From assembly GCA_963791495.1 (NCBI GenBank), contig CAWBST010000017.1, positions 496,001 through 560,000 of the forward strand: 64,000 nucleotides of DNA. The letters are read 5' to 3'. Below the pieces are notes generated by a model. It made no database searches and was not told the DNA's origin. It saw only the letters and a program-made list of their open reading frames with translations. A program made the translations under genes and the position numbers. Positions 19,532-29,758 of this stretch are shown here, one piece after another. This stretch comes from JAMXLO01 sp963791495 (GTDB lineage: Bacteria; Pseudomonadota; Alphaproteobacteria; Acetobacterales; Acetobacteraceae). Within the stretch, counting starts at the first letter, position 1. The number at the start of each line of letters is the position of its first letter.

Positions 19532-20521
19532 TTACAGGCTCCGCAGGAACGCGATCATGGCCGCGTTCACTTCCGCCGCCCGCTCCTGCTGAGTCCAGTG
19601 GCCGCAGCCTGGCAGCATGATGGTCTCGCGAAGCAACGGCACCGATTGCTTCATATTGACGACGGTTTCGCGAGCGCCGCGAAAGCCCATCGTGATGTCG
19701 AGATCGCCGATCATGCACAGCGCCGGCACGGACAAGCGCGCCGCGGCAAAGGGCGCCAGCAGCTCCCAGTTGCGGTCGATGTTGCGGTACCAGTTCAGGC
19801 CGCCACGGAACCCTGTGCGGCTGAACTCGCCCGCATAGAAGTCGATGTCCGCCTCGGTGAGCCAGGCTGGAAGAACCTCTGGCGCAACCATCAGCGTCGA
19901 CATGCGGCCGCGAATGCCGCCCGCGCGCGGCACCATGCCGACGCCGTCGGATGGCAGACCGTGCTCGCGCAGCGGCCCGTCACCGGAATTGCCGTAAAGC
20001 ACACCACGCAGGAAGGAGCGAGGATCGCTGTCCAGCTCCGCCTCCGCCACGCCGGGCGTCTGGAAATAGAGCTGGTAGAAGATTGCATCGTCCGTCTGCG
20101 GCATCACGGACGTCGGCCGCACCGGACCGCGTGGCCGGAACGGCACGCTGAGCGCGATCACGCCGCGGAAGCGATCCGGACGGAACAGCGCCGCATGCCA
20201 CGCGACCGGAGCGCCCCAGTCATGACCGGCTATGACGGCCTGCTGCTCACCCAGTGCATCGAGCAGTCCGACCATGTCTCCGGTAAGATGAAACAACGTG
20301 TATTGGTCGATCGCCTCGGGACGATCGGTCTGGCCGTATCCCCGCATGTCCGGCGCGACCGCGTGGTAGCCGGCCTGCGCCAGGGCGCGTAGCTGATGGC
20401 GCCAGGAGTACCAGGATTCGGGGAAGCCATGGCACAGCAGGACCAGCGGTCCACTGCCCATCTCGGCAAGGTGGATGCGAATGCCGTTGGCCTCGACAGT
20501 GCGGTGCGTCACGTCGGTCAT
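19532..20521 (-). CDS. Alpha/beta hydrolase, epoxide hydrolase-like
   Basis: A 329-residue alpha/beta hydrolase. Oxyanion motif LLCHGFPESWYSWRHQL (HGFPE), nucleophile elbow VIAGHDWGAPVAW with Asp as nucleophile, and catalytic His in PGCGHWTQQE. This combination is that of soluble epoxide hydrolases and fluoroacetate/haloalkane dehalogenase relatives. The ATG at 20521 is used; upstream residues in the same frame are not conserved in character. It begins 8 bases after the stop of the acetyltransferase gene, so the two form an operon. Confidence 0.88.
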   Translation of the reverse strand: MTDVTHRTVEANGIRIHLAEMGSGPLVLLCHGFPESWYSWRHQLRALAQAGYHAVAPDMRGYGQTDRPEAIDQYTLFHLTGDMVGLLDALGEQQAVIAGHDWGAPVAWHAALFRPDRFRGVIALSVPFRPRGPVRPTSVMPQTDDAIFYQLYFQTPGVAEAELDSDPRSFLRGVLYGNSGDGPLREHGLPSDGVGMVPRAGGIRGRMSTLMVAPEVLPAWLTEADIDFYAGEFSRTGFRGGLNWYRNIDRNWELLAPFAAARLSVPALCMIGDLDITMGFRGARETVVNMKQSVPLLRETIMLPGCGHWTQQERAAEVNAAMIAFLRSL

Positions 20522-20529
20522 CATCGGCC

Positions 20530-21087
20530 CTATGCCAGCAAGCGTTCGGGGATCCGCATGCCCAGCCGCCGCGGCACGTTCCACACCTCGCGCACCTGAC
20601 GCAGCGTGCGGAACCCGGCGCGCAGATATGTCGGCAGCGCGCGCGGATGGTCGGCGGTGCAGGTGTTCACCGTCATGCCGCGCGGTCCTTGCCGCCACAC
20701 CGCGTCAATCGCACTGCGCAGGAACGGATAGCCCACGCCGGCGCCGATCGCGTGCGGCATCAGGCCGAAATAGCTCAGGTTGACGTCCGGCCAGCCACGC
20801 CCGTCGAGTTCGAAGAATCCGGCTGGCTGTCCGCCGCTGTACAACGTGTGGATCGACACGGCCGGATCACGCAGCAGCATCGCCAGTTCATGGTCGGGCA
20901 TGGTACGCCGCAGCCACCACACGTAGTCCGCGCCCACCGTGTCGTAGAGATAACGATAGAACCCGACGGTCGGCTCCTGCACCGTCACGACCTGATAGTC
21001 GCTCGGCAGGCCCACCGAGGGACCGGCAGGCGGCCGGTCCATCCGCAAGAACGTCACCGTCACGGTGACCCTCGCCACCGAATCCAT
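20530..21087 (-). CDS. GNAT-family N-acetyltransferase
   Basis: A 185-residue acetyltransferase. GFFELDGRGWPDVNLSYFGL leads to the acetyl-CoA loop IGAGVGYPFL, then a helix (SAIDAVWRQGPRG), VNTCTADHPRALPTYLRAGF and the closing strand. The N-terminal part (VGFYRYLYDTVGADYVWWLR) is characteristic of an alphaproteobacterial subgroup with short linear context. The ATG at 21087 is the first plausible start; the much longer frame above it is GC-rich noise. Upstream 21088-21320 has no gene. Confidence 0.82.
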   Translation of the reverse strand: MDSVARVTVTVTFLRMDRPPAGPSVGLPSDYQVVTVQEPTVGFYRYLYDTVGADYVWWLRRTMPDHELAMLLRDPAVSIHTLYSGGQPAGFFELDGRGWPDVNLSYFGLMPHAIGAGVGYPFLRSAIDAVWRQGPRGMTVNTCTADHPRALPTYLRAGFRTLRQVREVWNVPRRLGMRIPERLLA

Positions 21088-21320
21088 GCCGGCCTGTCTC
21101 CCCCAGCCTGCTGTTGCAACGAGTCGGCGAGGCGCCATGGGCGTATCACGTCGTAGCCGCCTGGCACGATGAAACGCGCGGTACGGTGCGGTCAAGAGAA
21201 GCGGGGAAGCTGTGTCGGCGCCGCTCGTACGTGTGTTTGCGATGATTGCCGAAGCGATAAACGCAAGCCATGCAGTGCGGTTCAATGACATGTAGCCGTC
21301 CATGCGATCCCAGCGTTGTC

Positions 21321-22022
21321 TCATTGTGTCGATTTGCGAGACTGAGGCTCGCTGGGCGGGACGGCGCCGCGCAGAAGTGCGGCCACGATCGCCGGCTCCG
21401 GCGGGCCGAAATCCAGGCGGGGCGGGAGGCCGCCCGCTTCGCGAATGCGCGCCACGCGTTCGGGGTAGAGGGCAGCGTAGAGCCTGGCCTCGGCGTCGAT
21501 GTCGGGCGGGGCGGGTTTGGGCTCTGGTTTCGGCCGCGCGGGTGTGGGCCCCGGATCGTGGTCCGGGGCAGGCCCCGGATCGCGGTCCGGGCCAGGTGCC
21601 GCCGACACCTCCTTGAACCAGTAGCCGGCGCGGCCCATCGCGGCGGGGTGCATCGCGGCTTCCTGCTTCTCGCGGGTGGCCTGGATGCGCAGCAGCGCGC
21701 GGAGCGCGGCGTCGGAGTGGCGGGCCATGGAGGCGACCTGGGCGCGGCACTGTCGCACCCTCTCGGGATCGCCCGCGGCGAGGGCGGCCGAGCGCAGGGC
21801 GTCGGCGGCATGGGCGTCCGTTGAGACGATGCGGACGGCAAGGCGGGCCTCGAACGCGTTGTCGGGGTGAAGCGCCACGACAGCGTCCATCGCGCTGTTC
21901 TGGCGCGTCGCGCGGGCTTCGGGGTCCTCGTCGGGGACTGGCGGCAGTTCGCGGCAGAGTTCGGCGAAGTATTCGCGGTGGTTGGCGCCGGTGGCGGTGG
22001 TGGGGGAAGTGTCGAACGGCAT
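21321..22022 (-). CDS. Hypothetical protein with palindrome-encoded DPGP repeats
   Basis: A 233-residue soluble protein I do not recognise. The N-terminal two thirds is helical and Ala/Arg/Glu rich (NHREYFAELCRELPP, AFEARLAVRIVSTDAHAAD, RAQVASMARHSDAALRALLR). Then follows a Pro/Asp insert (APGPDRDPGPAPDHDPGP) encoded by two palindromic repeats, a PKPEPKP stretch, and a C-terminal helix pair (LYAALYPERVARIREAGGLP). The conserved ends suggest a genuine gene in which the middle has been expanded. No operon partner. Confidence 0.6.
   Translation of the reverse strand: MPFDTSPTTATGANHREYFAELCRELPPVPDEDPEARATRQNSAMDAVVALHPDNAFEARLAVRIVSTDAHAADALRSAALAAGDPERVRQCRAQVASMARHSDAALRALLRIQATREKQEAAMHPAAMGRAGYWFKEVSAAPGPDRDPGPAPDHDPGPTPARPKPEPKPAPPDIDAEARLYAALYPERVARIREAGGLPPRLDFGPPEPAIVAALLRGAVPPSEPQSRKSTQ
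21549..21592. repeat. Two tandem copies of a palindromic repeat inside a gene
   Basis: CCCCGGATCGTGGTCCGGGG (21549-21568) and CCCCGGATCGCGGTCCGGGC (21573-21592) are each near-perfect palindromes and differ at two positions. They encode the repeated DPGP segment of the surrounding gene. A related palindrome, CCCGGATCAAGTCCGGG, occurs in the repeat block before carB at about 33923. Confidence 0.8.
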
Positions 22023-22169
22023 GAAGGTCCCCGTTGGTTGCGGAAACCTGCTGAGATGGTGTTAGCATAAGAGACTGTCAATGTTAGCAGTCGACGGTCT
22101 CCGGGGTCTTCGACTTGCTACTGGTGTGTCGGGCCCTGCAGTTGCGCCAAGGCCTGTCGCGCGTCCGCT

Positions 22170-22445
22170 GTGAGGGCGGGCAGACGTTTCGGGCAACAGG
22201 TCCACGCGTCGGCCAAGAATGTTCCCGAGCCGACGCGTCCAACGCGGTCAAACGGAACAGGTCCATACGCGCGGCCGGATCGAACTCGGCGGCAAGATCG
22301 ACATCGCCAGCCGCCTCGGCGTCACCCGTGCGATGGAACCGAACAGGGAGAGATGGCAGATGCCGGCGTGGCAAAGCCCATCCTCGTGTGCCCCGAGGGC
22401 GGCGATGATGCGCTCGGCAAGGTCCGTTGTGGTCGCCGTACTCAT
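22170..22445 (-). pseudogene. Nucleotidyltransferase (MNT-type) relic
   Basis: From ATG 22445 the frame reads MSTATTTDLAERIIAALG and LCHAGICHLSLFGSIAR, the beginning of the minimal nucleotidyltransferase motif. One base appears missing at about 22325, after which a second frame gives GDAEAAGDVDLAAEFDPAAR, the GDAxxxxDxDL metal-binding part. A further shift at about 22230 leads to LGNILGRRVDLLPE, and then similarity ends. With two shifts and no proper C-terminus this is a decayed gene. MNT proteins often pair with HEPN toxins; no HEPN gene is seen nearby. Confidence 0.65.
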
Positions 22446-23049
22446 GGTCGTCTGTCTGTCGGAGCCCAACTTTATACCCGAGGCCGGCGAGACCGTCTCG
22501 CATGGGCCCGCGATAGCTAGTTGCCGGCGGGTATATCGGCAAGCCTTCCCCCTCCGGCTCGGATGCTTGGCTTATACGGCGCGTTCCATGCGAAAGCTGA
22601 CGCTGAGGATGGCGAACCTCGCGGCAGCTACCGACCCAACCATGCCGTCCAGCAACAGATCGCACGATCCCGATACCGGATGTTCAACGCCGTCGAAGAC
22701 CAGACCCAAGGCCGAGCGGCGACAGCCGAGGCGAAAGCCGTCGAAATCTGCAAGCCGAAAATGGCCGGCCGCCGCTCCATGACAACACGTCAGGCAGTTC
22801 CGAAGCTTCATGCACGTGGCACGCGGACCGCGGTCCGCCCATTCACCATTGGTGACGCCGTATCGGACGCTAGCCGGCGAAGGCGCCCTGTTCCGAACGG
22901 AGCTGGTTTCTGCGCCTAGCAGGTGATCGCGCAGCAGCCGGTTGAATGCCTCTGCCCGCTCCTCCGGAAAGAAGATGCGCGCGCCCTCCAACTCGACCGG
23001 CGATGAAGCGGGTGCCGACGCTGCACCCGGCGCGAGTCGCCGACCTGCG
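22446..23049. other. Degenerate intergenic region
   Basis: About 600 bases without a gene I can support. A minus-strand frame (22572-22991) opens with GARIFFPEERAEAFNRLLRD, which resembles the last helices of an alpha/beta hydrolase, but the rest has no coding character, so at most it is a C-terminal gene fragment. Immediately before the nucleotidyltransferase relic the minus strand has a GGTATAAAG stretch that may be its old promoter. Confidence 0.5.
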
Positions 23050-23886
23050 TCAGGTCTGTTTGGATGACAGAACCGTCTTTGCTTCCGCTCCCAGCAGGCT
23101 CATTGCTAGGATGTAAGGAATTGGGCCGTAGCTGATGCGCGCGACACCAAGCGCGGTGAGGCGATCGTTTGACGGCACGCCGTCCATGACCATGACATTG
23201 ACAGGCAGCGGCGCGCCGTCGCAGATCCGCCCGATCAAAGATTCTCCTTTCAAGCCGGGAATGAAGAAGCCGGACGCTCCGGCGGCCGCATAAGCTTTGG
23301 CCCGGTCGAGCGCCTCGCCGATCAATTGCGCTTCATCCCGGTCCTGACCGAGAAACAGGTCCGTGCGAGCATTGATGAAGAGCTCGACGCCTCTTTCCTT
23401 TGCGGTTTCACGGACCGTCGCGATCCGGTCCGCCTGGCGACTGATCTCGTAAAGACCGGAGCCTTTGACAACGCGGTCCTCAAAATTGATGCCGATCACG
23501 CCGAGGTCGAGCAGGCGCGCGACGTTGCCGGCCAACCCATCGTCGTCGTCGCCGTTGTAACCACCTTCGAAATCGACGGTAACCGGTAGATCGATCGTCG
23601 CTGCGATCTGTCCGACAATCCGCTCGACGAACCCGATCGGGATAGCTTCGCCGTCGCGGTAACCCTGGGCCTCGGCAACGGACCAGCTGCTGGTTGCAAT
23701 CGCTTTCGCGCCCGCATCGCGAATGGCTTTCGCGCTGCCGGCGTCCCATGCGTTGTAAAGCAGCAGAGGCGTCCCTTTGACGTGCAAATCGGCAAAATGT
23801 CTGGCTTTGTCTGTCTGACCCACGTTGGCCTCCTGGTCGGCTGGTAGTGAAGCAGGCGCCGGGGGCGCGTCGATCGCGTTGGTCAC
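23050..23886 (-). CDS. Isocitrate lyase/PEP mutase family protein
   Basis: A 278-residue TIM-barrel protein of the PEP mutase/isocitrate lyase superfamily. LLLYNAWDAGSAKAIRDAG, ATSSWSVAEAQGY, the metal-binding VTVDFEGGY, GINFEDRV and INARTDLFLG match the carboxyphosphonoenolpyruvate mutase-like group, in which members cleave or rearrange C-C or C-P bonds of oxaloacetate-like acids. The isocitrate lyase KKCGH motif is absent. The GTG start (23886) overlaps the TGA of the DUF1993 gene by four bases, indicating coupling. Confidence 0.85.
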   Translation of the reverse strand: MTNAIDAPPAPASLPADQEANVGQTDKARHFADLHVKGTPLLLYNAWDAGSAKAIRDAGAKAIATSSWSVAEAQGYRDGEAIPIGFVERIVGQIAATIDLPVTVDFEGGYNGDDDDGLAGNVARLLDLGVIGINFEDRVVKGSGLYEISRQADRIATVRETAKERGVELFINARTDLFLGQDRDEAQLIGEALDRAKAYAAAGASGFFIPGLKGESLIGRICDGAPLPVNVMVMDGVPSNDRLTALGVARISYGPIPYILAMSLLGAEAKTVLSSKQT

Positions 23887-24380
23887 GCATCAACCCAGCG
23901 GATGGGCCCCAGAAAGTCCTTTTTCCCGATATCGACGCCGTTATGACGGAGGATGGCGTATGCCGTCGTCAGGTGAAAATAGATGTTCGGAAGCGATATC
24001 TGCAGCAGGTAATCGTCGCCGCCGATAATCTTGCTTCCCCAAGAGACCTTGCGGTCGGCCGCGCCATCGTATTGTGCTTCGCTCACGCTCTCCGCGAAGG
24101 CGACGGTCTTGCGGATACGAGCACGCAGCTCGTCGACCGTCTTTTCGGTATCTGCGTGCCGTGGCGGCGTCTGCCCTGCAAGCCAGGCGGCGGCGCCTTT
24201 GACATAATCGCATGCGCTTTGAACCTGATAGACGAAATCCCTCATGTCGGGCGCAAGGCGGCTAGTCATCAGGACGCCGCCATCGAACTGCTTGGCGGAA
24301 GCATGGTGCTCTGCTTGATCAAGCCAAGCCTCGATATTCTTCAAGCCCTGAGTGCATTGTAAAACTATGGGATAATACAT
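23883..24380 (-). CDS. DUF1993 domain-containing protein
   Basis: A 165-residue protein of the DUF1993 (DinB-like four-helix bundle) family: LKNIEAWLDQAEHHASAKQF, LAPDMRDFVYQVQSACDY, and the C-terminal LPNIYFHLTTAYAILRHNGVDIGKKDFLG are family hallmarks. DinB-like bundles often bind metal or thiol cofactors, but the role of DUF1993 is not known. First gene of a two-gene unit with the PEP-mutase-like enzyme. Confidence 0.88.
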   Translation of the reverse strand: MYYPIVLQCTQGLKNIEAWLDQAEHHASAKQFDGGVLMTSRLAPDMRDFVYQVQSACDYVKGAAAWLAGQTPPRHADTEKTVDELRARIRKTVAFAESVSEAQYDGAADRKVSWGSKIIGGDDYLLQISLPNIYFHLTTAYAILRHNGVDIGKKDFLGPIRWVDA

Positions 24381-24452
24381 CGCGTCATCTCCGTTTTACG
24401 TGGTAAGGGGCCGACGTCATCCGTCCGTACAATCGCTCAGGCGCGCTACCGG

Positions 24453-25370
24453 TTATGCCGGTGCAACGACAAAGCCGGCGCGTGGAAAATGCACGCAAAC
24501 CTCGCCGATCTCACGATCACCGCGTCGGATCACGATCTCATGGACGTGCGAGGCGACCAACTCACCGACGACCGGGTCGCGTCCAGTATCGTCCGGCGTG
24601 ACCGTAACGGTCTGGCCAGGTTTCCGACCGATGGGATCCTGCGGATCGACGGTCGCCCGTGCGATCGGTGTGGCATCCCTTGCTACATCAAGCGCTTGTT
24701 GCGCGCTCATTTGGCTTCGGTTGCCATGGCCGATAGCCGCGATGCGCTCAGCCCAGGTCAGAAGCCTCGGAAAGCCGTCGAGCGGCGCCGCCGCCGAACC
24801 GAAATTCTGTCGCAGGAACCAAACCGGATGATAGGCGGCGAGATCGGCGAGGCCGGCGGCAGGGCCTTGCAAGAACGAGCGCCCGTCAGCCAGCATCTGA
24901 TCCAGCCAATCGAAATGCGCGCGCAGCTGATCAAGCAGGTTGGGCACCGCCCCCATCATTACGATGGGATCGATATTCCGACCGGAGAACTTCGCCCGAT
25001 CTTCGAGAAACCCCTCAGGCAACGCGTCGGGTCTCTTCGCGAACGCGATGCTGACAGCCGGGCTGAAGGTTGTCTTCTCGGCCCACCAGGCAAGCGCGTC
25101 GGCCGCGCCGTGGCCGGCGGGATAAAAGCTCGGAGTGGGGTACCGGCGCTCGAGTTCGCGCATGATCAACTGGCTGTCGCAATAGATGTCCGCGCCAATC
25201 TGCAACACCGGCGTTTTACGGTAGCCTCCCGTCAGCGCCGTCAGATTCGGTTTCGGCATGATGACGGGAATCTCGACCGATGCCCAGGCCAAGCCCTTTA
25301 GACCGAAACCGAGTCGAACTTTCTCCGAATAGGGTGAAGTTTCGTAATGGTGCAGGATAATATCGGTCAT
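24453..25370 (-). CDS. Glutathione S-transferase family protein
   Basis: A 305-residue cytosolic GST, longer than the usual 210-230. The N-terminal thioredoxin-fold domain (1-80) has ILHHYETSPYSEKVRLGFG and the glutathione-binding VLQIGADIYCDSQLIMREL. The helical domain spans about 90-220. The extra C-terminal 80 residues (GQTVTVTPDDTGRDPVVGEL and onwards) look like a small beta domain. ATG 25370 is fixed by GGAGCCTGCC just upstream. The 270 bases between this and the reductase gene contain nothing recognised. Confidence 0.85.
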   Translation of the reverse strand: MTDIILHHYETSPYSEKVRLGFGLKGLAWASVEIPVIMPKPNLTALTGGYRKTPVLQIGADIYCDSQLIMRELERRYPTPSFYPAGHGAADALAWWAEKTTFSPAVSIAFAKRPDALPEGFLEDRAKFSGRNIDPIVMMGAVPNLLDQLRAHFDWLDQMLADGRSFLQGPAAGLADLAAYHPVWFLRQNFGSAAAPLDGFPRLLTWAERIAAIGHGNRSQMSAQQALDVARDATPIARATVDPQDPIGRKPGQTVTVTPDDTGRDPVVGELVASHVHEIVIRRGDREIGEVCVHFPRAGFVVAPA

Positions 25371-25639
25371 GGCAGGCTCCTTGTTCGTGATGACGCTCGA
25401 TAGCAGTGCCTCGTGTATGCCCGAGGACGTGGCATTAAGCTGGCCGCTTCCGGACATCGTCATCCGCGGTAAGAGCGGCACTGCCGCGATCGCACAGCTC
25501 GCACCGACAACGAATTGACCCGCGCCGGAGGGCGATTGCTATCGGCTAATCCGGTTGGTCTGCGACGGCTGGCATTATCGGAGGCAATGAAGACGATGCC
25601 CTTGGCGCTCTCATAGGCTATCCCCATGCGGCCGATCGA

Positions 25640-26587
25640 TCAGGTGCCTGCCGAAGGGGCTCCTTCTCTCGCTCGCCGCGCTTCGTAAGTCTTCAAATGG
25701 AGATACGCGATCCGCAATAGCGACGGGGAGTTGACAGCCAACTCAGGTTGGCGATCCAGTAGGTCGCCGAGGACATGATCCGCTTCAGTCTTCGTGCCGC
25801 GCTCAAGATCGCGCAGCATTGACGCCATAATCGTCGAGTTGGCCTGTGTTAACAGCGTGCGGATGCGCTGCAAGACCTCGGGTCTGATACGCTGATCCTC
25901 CGATGCGGCAATATGGCGACATTCCTCCAACAAGGCTTCCGTCAAACCTGCTGCTCCCGCCGCTACTATGTCACCTATGGCACCGCGCATCAGGCAAGTC
26001 ATGCCGGCGAAGGTCGCCAGCAAGACCCATTTTTCCCACATCTCAAGAAGAACCGCGTTGCTCACCTGCACGGCAAAGCCCGCGTCCTGCATCGTCGTCG
26101 CGATGGCCTCTGTGCGTCTCGAAAGGGTACCGTTCAGCTCGCCGAACGTAAGCGTTGCCGTGGGTCCGAGGAGCACAGCGTGACCGCGCTCATCCAGCGT
26201 CGCAGTAATAACGCACTGACCACCTAGCAGCCGCGAAGCACCAAACCGTTCGGACAAGAGATCGAGGTGACGTAAACCATTGAGAAGCGGCAGGATCGCT
26301 GTCTCCGGCCCAACCGCCAGAGCAAATCCGTCCATCGCGCTCTCAAGATCATAGGCTTTGCAGGTTACCAGAACCAGATCATACGGAGCCTCGATCTGTT
26401 CGCTGACGATGGCCCGCACGGTAAGCTCGTCGGCGCGCTCGGCCGCGACGCGAACGGCAAAACCATTCTTTCTGATTTGTTCGGCGCGTCCGGGACGTAC
26501 CAAGAAGGTTACATCACGTCCTGCCTGCAGCAGTCGGCCACCAAAATAACCGCCCACGGCGCCCGCACCGACGACAAGTACTCGCAT
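25640..26587 (-). CDS. Ketopantoate reductase (2-dehydropantoate 2-reductase) family
   Basis: A 315-residue NADPH-dependent reductase. The Rossmann motif VVGAGAVGGYFGGRLLQAG begins at residue 4, followed by VLVTCKAYDLESAM, ILPLLNGLRHLDLL and the C-terminal helical domain with EADHVLGDLL. ApbA/PanE-type enzymes reduce ketopantoate for pantothenate, but paralogues in accessory regions often act on other 2-keto acids, and this copy sits with accessory genes. Length is normal. Confidence 0.88.
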   Translation of the reverse strand: MRVLVVGAGAVGGYFGGRLLQAGRDVTFLVRPGRAEQIRKNGFAVRVAAERADELTVRAIVSEQIEAPYDLVLVTCKAYDLESAMDGFALAVGPETAILPLLNGLRHLDLLSERFGASRLLGGQCVITATLDERGHAVLLGPTATLTFGELNGTLSRRTEAIATTMQDAGFAVQVSNAVLLEMWEKWVLLATFAGMTCLMRGAIGDIVAAGAAGLTEALLEECRHIAASEDQRIRPEVLQRIRTLLTQANSTIMASMLRDLERGTKTEADHVLGDLLDRQPELAVNSPSLLRIAYLHLKTYEARRAREGAPSAGT

Positions 26588-26813
26588 CTAACATTCTCCA
26601 TTATATGCTTGTTTGCGGCTGGTTATTGGCGTACCCATTCATGCTTATCCCGTTTGCCTGTTATCGGAACGCGTCCCGACGTTCGTGCCCAGGCCGGTTA
26701 AGAGAGGGCGATCACCACCCTGAATTCCTGCCGTCAGACGTAACGGAAGGAGGCCGTTGTCGCTGGTCAAAACCGGACTCCATCGCCGAAAGGCATTGGG
26801 CCTGGGAGTGAGG

Positions 26814-27464
26814 ATGAGTATCATCGTGTCCATGTCGTTGGACTTCGCGGAATGCGATCGGGCGCGCCTGGCCCGAGATCCGTCCTATGACGGGCGGTTC
26901 TATACCGGCGTTCACACCACCGGTATTTACTGCCGTCCGGTCTGTCCGGTGCGCCCCGCCCGGTCCGCCAATGTTTCGTTCTTCCCGTCGGCCGCGGCGG
27001 CCGAAGCGGCGGGTTTCCGTCCCTGCCTGCGGTGCCGGCCTGAGACCGCTCCGTTTTGCAGCGCATGGATCGGCAGCAGGGCGACAGTTGAAAGAGCGCT
27101 GCGGCTTATTGTCGAGGACGGCGCGCTCGATGCGGAGGGGGCTACCGTCGAACGCCTCGCTGTGCGCCTCGGTGTAGGGGCAAGGCAACTGACGCGGCTA
27201 TTCGTCCGTCACCTGCAGGCAAGTCCTGCGAAGGTGGCCAGGACTGCACGAGTGCAGCGGGCCAAACGGCTCATCGACGAGACGAGCCTGCCGATGACCG
27301 AGATCGCGATGCAGGCGGGCTTTGGCAGTCTACGCCGGTTCAATTCCGTCTTTGCCGAAGTCTACGGCAGACCGCCGACTGAAATTCGGCGCACACGGCG
27401 ACCGGCCACTAAGGAGGTGGGAACGATCGAGAGTGCCGGTAACCTGGAGAGTCTTACCTTCTAA
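26814..27464 (+). CDS. Ada-type metal-binding/AraC transcriptional regulator
   Basis: A 216-residue protein with the Ada N-terminal domain (about 15-90) and an AraC-type helix-turn-helix (about 105-205). The four zinc ligands are visible in TGIYCRPVCPVRPA and CLRCRPE; in Ada the first of these Cys accepts a methyl group from DNA phosphotriesters. The AraC part has ERLAVRLGVGARQLTRLF and MTEIAMQAGFGSLRRFNSVF. There is no O6-methylguanine transferase or AlkA domain, so it resembles AdaA. GGGAGTGAGG precedes the ATG. No alkylation-repair gene follows. Confidence 0.85.
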   Translation: MSIIVSMSLDFAECDRARLARDPSYDGRFYTGVHTTGIYCRPVCPVRPARSANVSFFPSAAAAEAAGFRPCLRCRPETAPFCSAWIGSRATVERALRLIVEDGALDAEGATVERLAVRLGVGARQLTRLFVRHLQASPAKVARTARVQRAKRLIDETSLPMTEIAMQAGFGSLRRFNSVFAEVYGRPPTEIRRTRRPATKEVGTIESAGNLESLTF

Positions 27465-27743
27465 CGCAACGCTCGCTGAGAACGGGACGGCTCACAATCC
27501 ACGACTGTCCACCTCCCGACGCTCGCCTCCACCACTTTGCGACCAAACCGGGAGCTAGCGGCTGACAGTCGGAGCCTTTTTCAACACAATCGACACATCC
27601 GGGCACTAAAGCGGACTGGCAGAAAACCACCCATCTCGGCCGGCAAGCGAGACGCCGAACCAGTAGCCTAGAAGCGCGTATCCCAAGCAGGTGCTGCCAC
27701 CCAAACCGGACGGTCTAGAAGCGCCCCCCGGCGGCGGCTGCTG

Positions 27744-29708
<1,965 letters not shown>

Positions 29709-29758
29709 CGTTCAGCGAACTCCCAAGTCAACGCGGCGCAATTTCCGCAGTCCCATGT

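Noticed and set aside
22170..22445. Functional HEPN/MNT toxin-antitoxin pair
   Set aside because: The nucleotidyltransferase is broken twice and no HEPN partner is visible on either side.
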